Assembly: GCA_937952975.1 (NCBI GenBank)
Contig: CALFXX010000072.1
Coordinates: forward strand, 1-6,751
Source of the DNA: an uncultured Alcaligenaceae bacterium
Lineage (GTDB): Bacteria > Pseudomonadota > Gammaproteobacteria > Burkholderiales > Burkholderiaceae_B
Length of the DNA: 6,751 nt
Reading direction: 5' to 3'
Shown: in pieces, positions 5,433 through 6,751 of the stretch
Layout of the letters: each line of letters begins with the position of its first letter
Position numbering within the stretch: position 1 is the stretch's first letter
Position numbers and translations under genes: made by a program
Notes under the pieces: model-generated
Seen by the model: only the letters and a program-made list of their open reading frames with translations
Databases searched by the model: none
Told to the model about the DNA's origin: nothing

Positions 5433-5744
5433 ATGATGTCTAAAAGAAAGCAACCGAGTATTACGTCAATCGTTACGACAAATGACACATGTGAAGTGAC
5501 GTTGTCAGATGATGGCAAATATATTGAAACGCTCAGTATTAAGGCGATTGCGGCGCAGCCAGGCCGCGTTGAGCTTGTGGCACGTACGCAATTACTGACC
5601 GCAAAAAATCCAACTGAAACACGCGTCAAGTCGCGGACTTGCCTGCGGGTTGAGCGACTGCAGGCGTTGCATGAAACGCTTGGACAGTTTCTTGCGGGTG
5701 AAGCCGCGACCGCGCCTGCGGGTGTCAATCATGTAAACCAATAG
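5433..5744 (+). CDS. Unrecognised small protein (103 aa)
   Basis: The protein is hydrophilic with no signal peptide or membrane span. Its first 75 residues alternate polar and hydrophobic residues in a beta-strand manner (TCEVTLSDDGKYIETLSIKA, then GRVELVARTQLLTA). A short helix follows (RVERLQALHETLGQFLAG), with a flexible Ala/Pro-rich tail. I do not recognise the family. Two ATGs lie in tandem (5433 and 5436). The SD AGGGG (5425-5429) is 3 nt from the first and 6 nt from the second, so 5436 is the more likely real start, making it 102 aa. It lies 90 bp after the DUF3293 gene on the same strand and could be co-transcribed with it. Codon use looks like that of its neighbours. Confidence 0.75.
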   Translation: MMSKRKQPSITSIVTTNDTCEVTLSDDGKYIETLSIKAIAAQPGRVELVARTQLLTAKNPTETRVKSRTCLRVERLQALHETLGQFLAGEAATAPAGVNHVNQ

Positions 5745-5753
5745 AAGCAGTAC

Positions 5754-5828
5754 GCGGTACGTCTGCGCTTGTGACAGAGATTTTGCACCTGATGAATTAC
5801 AAAATTTAGAACAACGCAGCAGTACCGC
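5754..5828 (+). ncRNA. Long interrupted stem-loop in the leader of the MoxR gene
   Basis: Nested complementary blocks line up in order. GCGGTAC (5754-5760) pairs with GTACCGC (5822-5828). CTGCG (5763-5767) pairs with CGCAG (5815-5819). TTGT (5769-5772) pairs with ACAA (5811-5814), with C5768 bulged. ATTTTG (5780-5785) pairs with CAAAAT (5800-5805). This gives about 22 bp over 75 nt, with a 2x2 internal loop, a larger internal loop (5773-5779 against 5806-5810) and a 14-nt apical loop. The nesting of four blocks is unlikely by chance. No T-run follows, so it is not a terminator. It may be a structured leader, a processing site or part of a small RNA. No promoter was convincing, and the known RNA classes I recall do not match. 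Confidence 0.5.
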
Positions 5829-5926
5829 TTACGGTGCGCCTGACACCTTTAAACAGGCCTCGCTGATTTAAGCCACAACTTGCAGGGCGAGTCATAAATT
5901 TTGCTAAAGCGTAGATGCGTCCCTTT

Positions 5927-5962
5927 CGTCTGGGCGACATCGCGCCCGCGGTGTCACAGACG
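5927..5962 (+). promoter_or_regulatory. Stem-loop just upstream of the MoxR gene SD
   Basis: CGTCTG (5927-5932) pairs with CAGACG (5957-5962), GACA (5936-5939) with TGTC (5952-5955), and CGC (5941-5943) with GCG (5948-5950). This is a hairpin of about 13-14 bp with one 3x1 internal loop. The SD AGGAG (5966-5970) starts four bases after the stem and remains outside it. CGTCTG also occurs at 5760-5765 and TGTGACA (5770-5776) is complementary to 5952-5958, so the 3' arm could pair instead with the start of the leader. Between 5829 and 5926 I see only short hairpins, such as GCCTG/CAGGC (5838-5858), and no gene. Confidence 0.45.
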
Positions 5963-5976
5963 ATTAGGAGCACGAC

Positions 5977-6751
5977 ATGAACGAAGAAGCAAAGCAGAGC
6001 GAAAACCAAAGCACAAACCAAAGCGGCAATCAAAACGCAGGCTCATCCAATACCGGTTGGCTTGAACGCCTAGGCCTGATCGGCTTTTCTGCACTTGAGG
6101 CACCTTTACTCGCAGCCTTAGTCACAGGAAGCCCCTTGTTGCTGATAGGTGCCCACGGCACTGCGAAGAGCTTGTTATTGACAAGAATCGCCTTGGCCTT
6201 AGGCCTTGAGTTTAGGCATTACAACGCCAGTCTTTTAAATTTTGATGATCTGGTGGGCTTTCCGTTGCCTGGCAAAGACGGGTCGCTGCAGTATGTGCAA
6301 ACGCCAGCATCGATTTGGGGTGCTGAAGCGGTGATCTTTGATGAGATTAGCCGTTGCCGACCTGATATCCAAAACAAGTTGTTTCCGCTGATTCACGAAC
6401 GGCGCGTGCAGGGGCTGTTACTTGAGAAATTGCGCTACCGGTGGGCGGCGATGAATCCGCCTAGCACTGAAGAGGACGACAATGGTTACCTAGGCTCTGA
6501 ACCGCTTGATGTCGCCTTGGCAGATCGTTTTGCTCTTGTGGTCACGATGCCAGGTTGGGCGCAATTTAGCGCCTCGCAACAACTGGCGGTGATCCAAGCA
6601 CAAGAGCAACCGCTCGAGGCCGCAGAGGTCTTGAGGCTAAAGAACTTGCTTATCCTAGCCGAGCGTATTTTGGCCGGCTTGTCAGGGGAGTTTGCCACCT
6701 GTGTAGCGCGCTATGTGCAAACGGTGGTGGCCTTGCTGATTCAAGCCGGCA
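5977..6751 (+). CDS. MoxR-like AAA+ ATPase (3' end outside window)
   Basis: The frame is open from ATG 5977 to the window end, 258 residues so far. A good SD (AGGAG, 5966-5970, spacing 6) fixes the start. Residues 1-26 are an Asn/Gln/Ser-rich disordered tail. The AAA_5/MoxR-type ATPase domain follows, with Walker A GAHGTAKS (58-65), the family motif NFDDLVGFPLP (88-98), Walker B AVIFDEISR (118-126), sensor 1 AAMNPP (157-162) and LADRFA (181-186) with the arginine-finger region. After that comes the helical C-terminal lid. MoxR ATPases act as chaperone-like remodelers, usually paired with a VWA-domain protein that delivers substrates; such a partner would be expected just downstream. All ATPase motifs are intact. 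The 232-bp leader with stem-loops separates it from the 103-aa gene, which points to its own control. Confidence 0.9.
   Translation, partial: MNEEAKQSENQSTNQSGNQNAGSSNTGWLERLGLIGFSALEAPLLAALVTGSPLLLIGAHGTAKSLLLTRIALALGLEFRHYNASLLNFDDLVGFPLPGKDGSLQYVQTPASIWGAEAVIFDEISRCRPDIQNKLFPLIHERRVQGLLLEKLRYRWAAMNPPSTEEDDNGYLGSEPLDVALADRFALVVTMPGWAQFSASQQLAVIQAQEQPLEAAEVLRLKNLLILAERILAGLSGEFATCVARYVQTVVALLIQAG

Noticed and set aside
5806..6033. 75-aa - strand frame with a hydrophobic N-terminus
   Set aside because: It runs through the structured leader and the 5' end of the MoxR gene, has no clear promoter or SD, and its hydrophobicity is the antisense of the Asn/Gln-rich tail.

Overview
The window looks like ordinary chromosome of a Gram-negative bacterium, most likely a proteobacterium of moderate GC (Beta- or Gammaproteobacteria by protein flavour). 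This is inferred from a signal-peptide periplasmic ClpP-like protein, a DUF3293 protein, Shine-Dalgarno (SD) and sigma70-type signals, and a MoxR-type ATPase. No tRNA, rRNA, CRISPR array, transposase or phage gene is visible. Eight protein genes can be supported: seven on the + strand and one on the - strand. Two of them are cut by the window ends.

Layout, left half. Positions 1-468 hold the C-terminal part of an unrecognised acidic/basic protein. A 34-bp perfect palindrome (510-543) and an apparent leaderless promoter then precede an AAA+ ATPase of the AAA_14/DUF4143 family (560-1693). Convergent with it is a 581-aa exported protein (1724-3469, - strand) that joins a ClpP-like serine protease fold, Sel1-like repeats and an unrecognised C-terminal region. 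A 170-bp divergent intergenic region carries a promoter for that gene and an 8-bp-stem inverted repeat. Two overlapping + strand genes follow (3640-4083 and 4076-4741). They encode a soluble protein and a two-helix membrane protein, both without a function I can name, and look translationally coupled.

Layout, right half. Positions 4742-4910 are the most striking part. A sigma70 promoter (TTGCCA-17-TACAGT with a TG extension) drives a leader of about 130 nt. This leader folds into an 11-bp GC-rich closing stem around three hairpins, followed by an overlapping intrinsic terminator whose T-run touches the ATG of a DUF3293 gene (4911-5342). The closing stem and the terminator share bases and the terminator also holds the SD. 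This is riboswitch or attenuator architecture that I cannot assign to a known class. A small unrecognised gene (5433-5744) follows. A second, 232-bp leader containing a long interrupted hairpin (5754-5828) and a hairpin next to the SD (5927-5962) then precedes a MoxR-like AAA+ ATPase that runs off the end (5977-6751).

How the genes work together is mostly unknown. The DUF3293 gene, the 103-aa gene and the MoxR gene are co-directional and could be one regulated unit. MoxR ATPases usually act with a von Willebrand factor A (VWA) protein encoded next door, which here would lie beyond the window. Folding statements were made by eye, without energy calculation or homology search.
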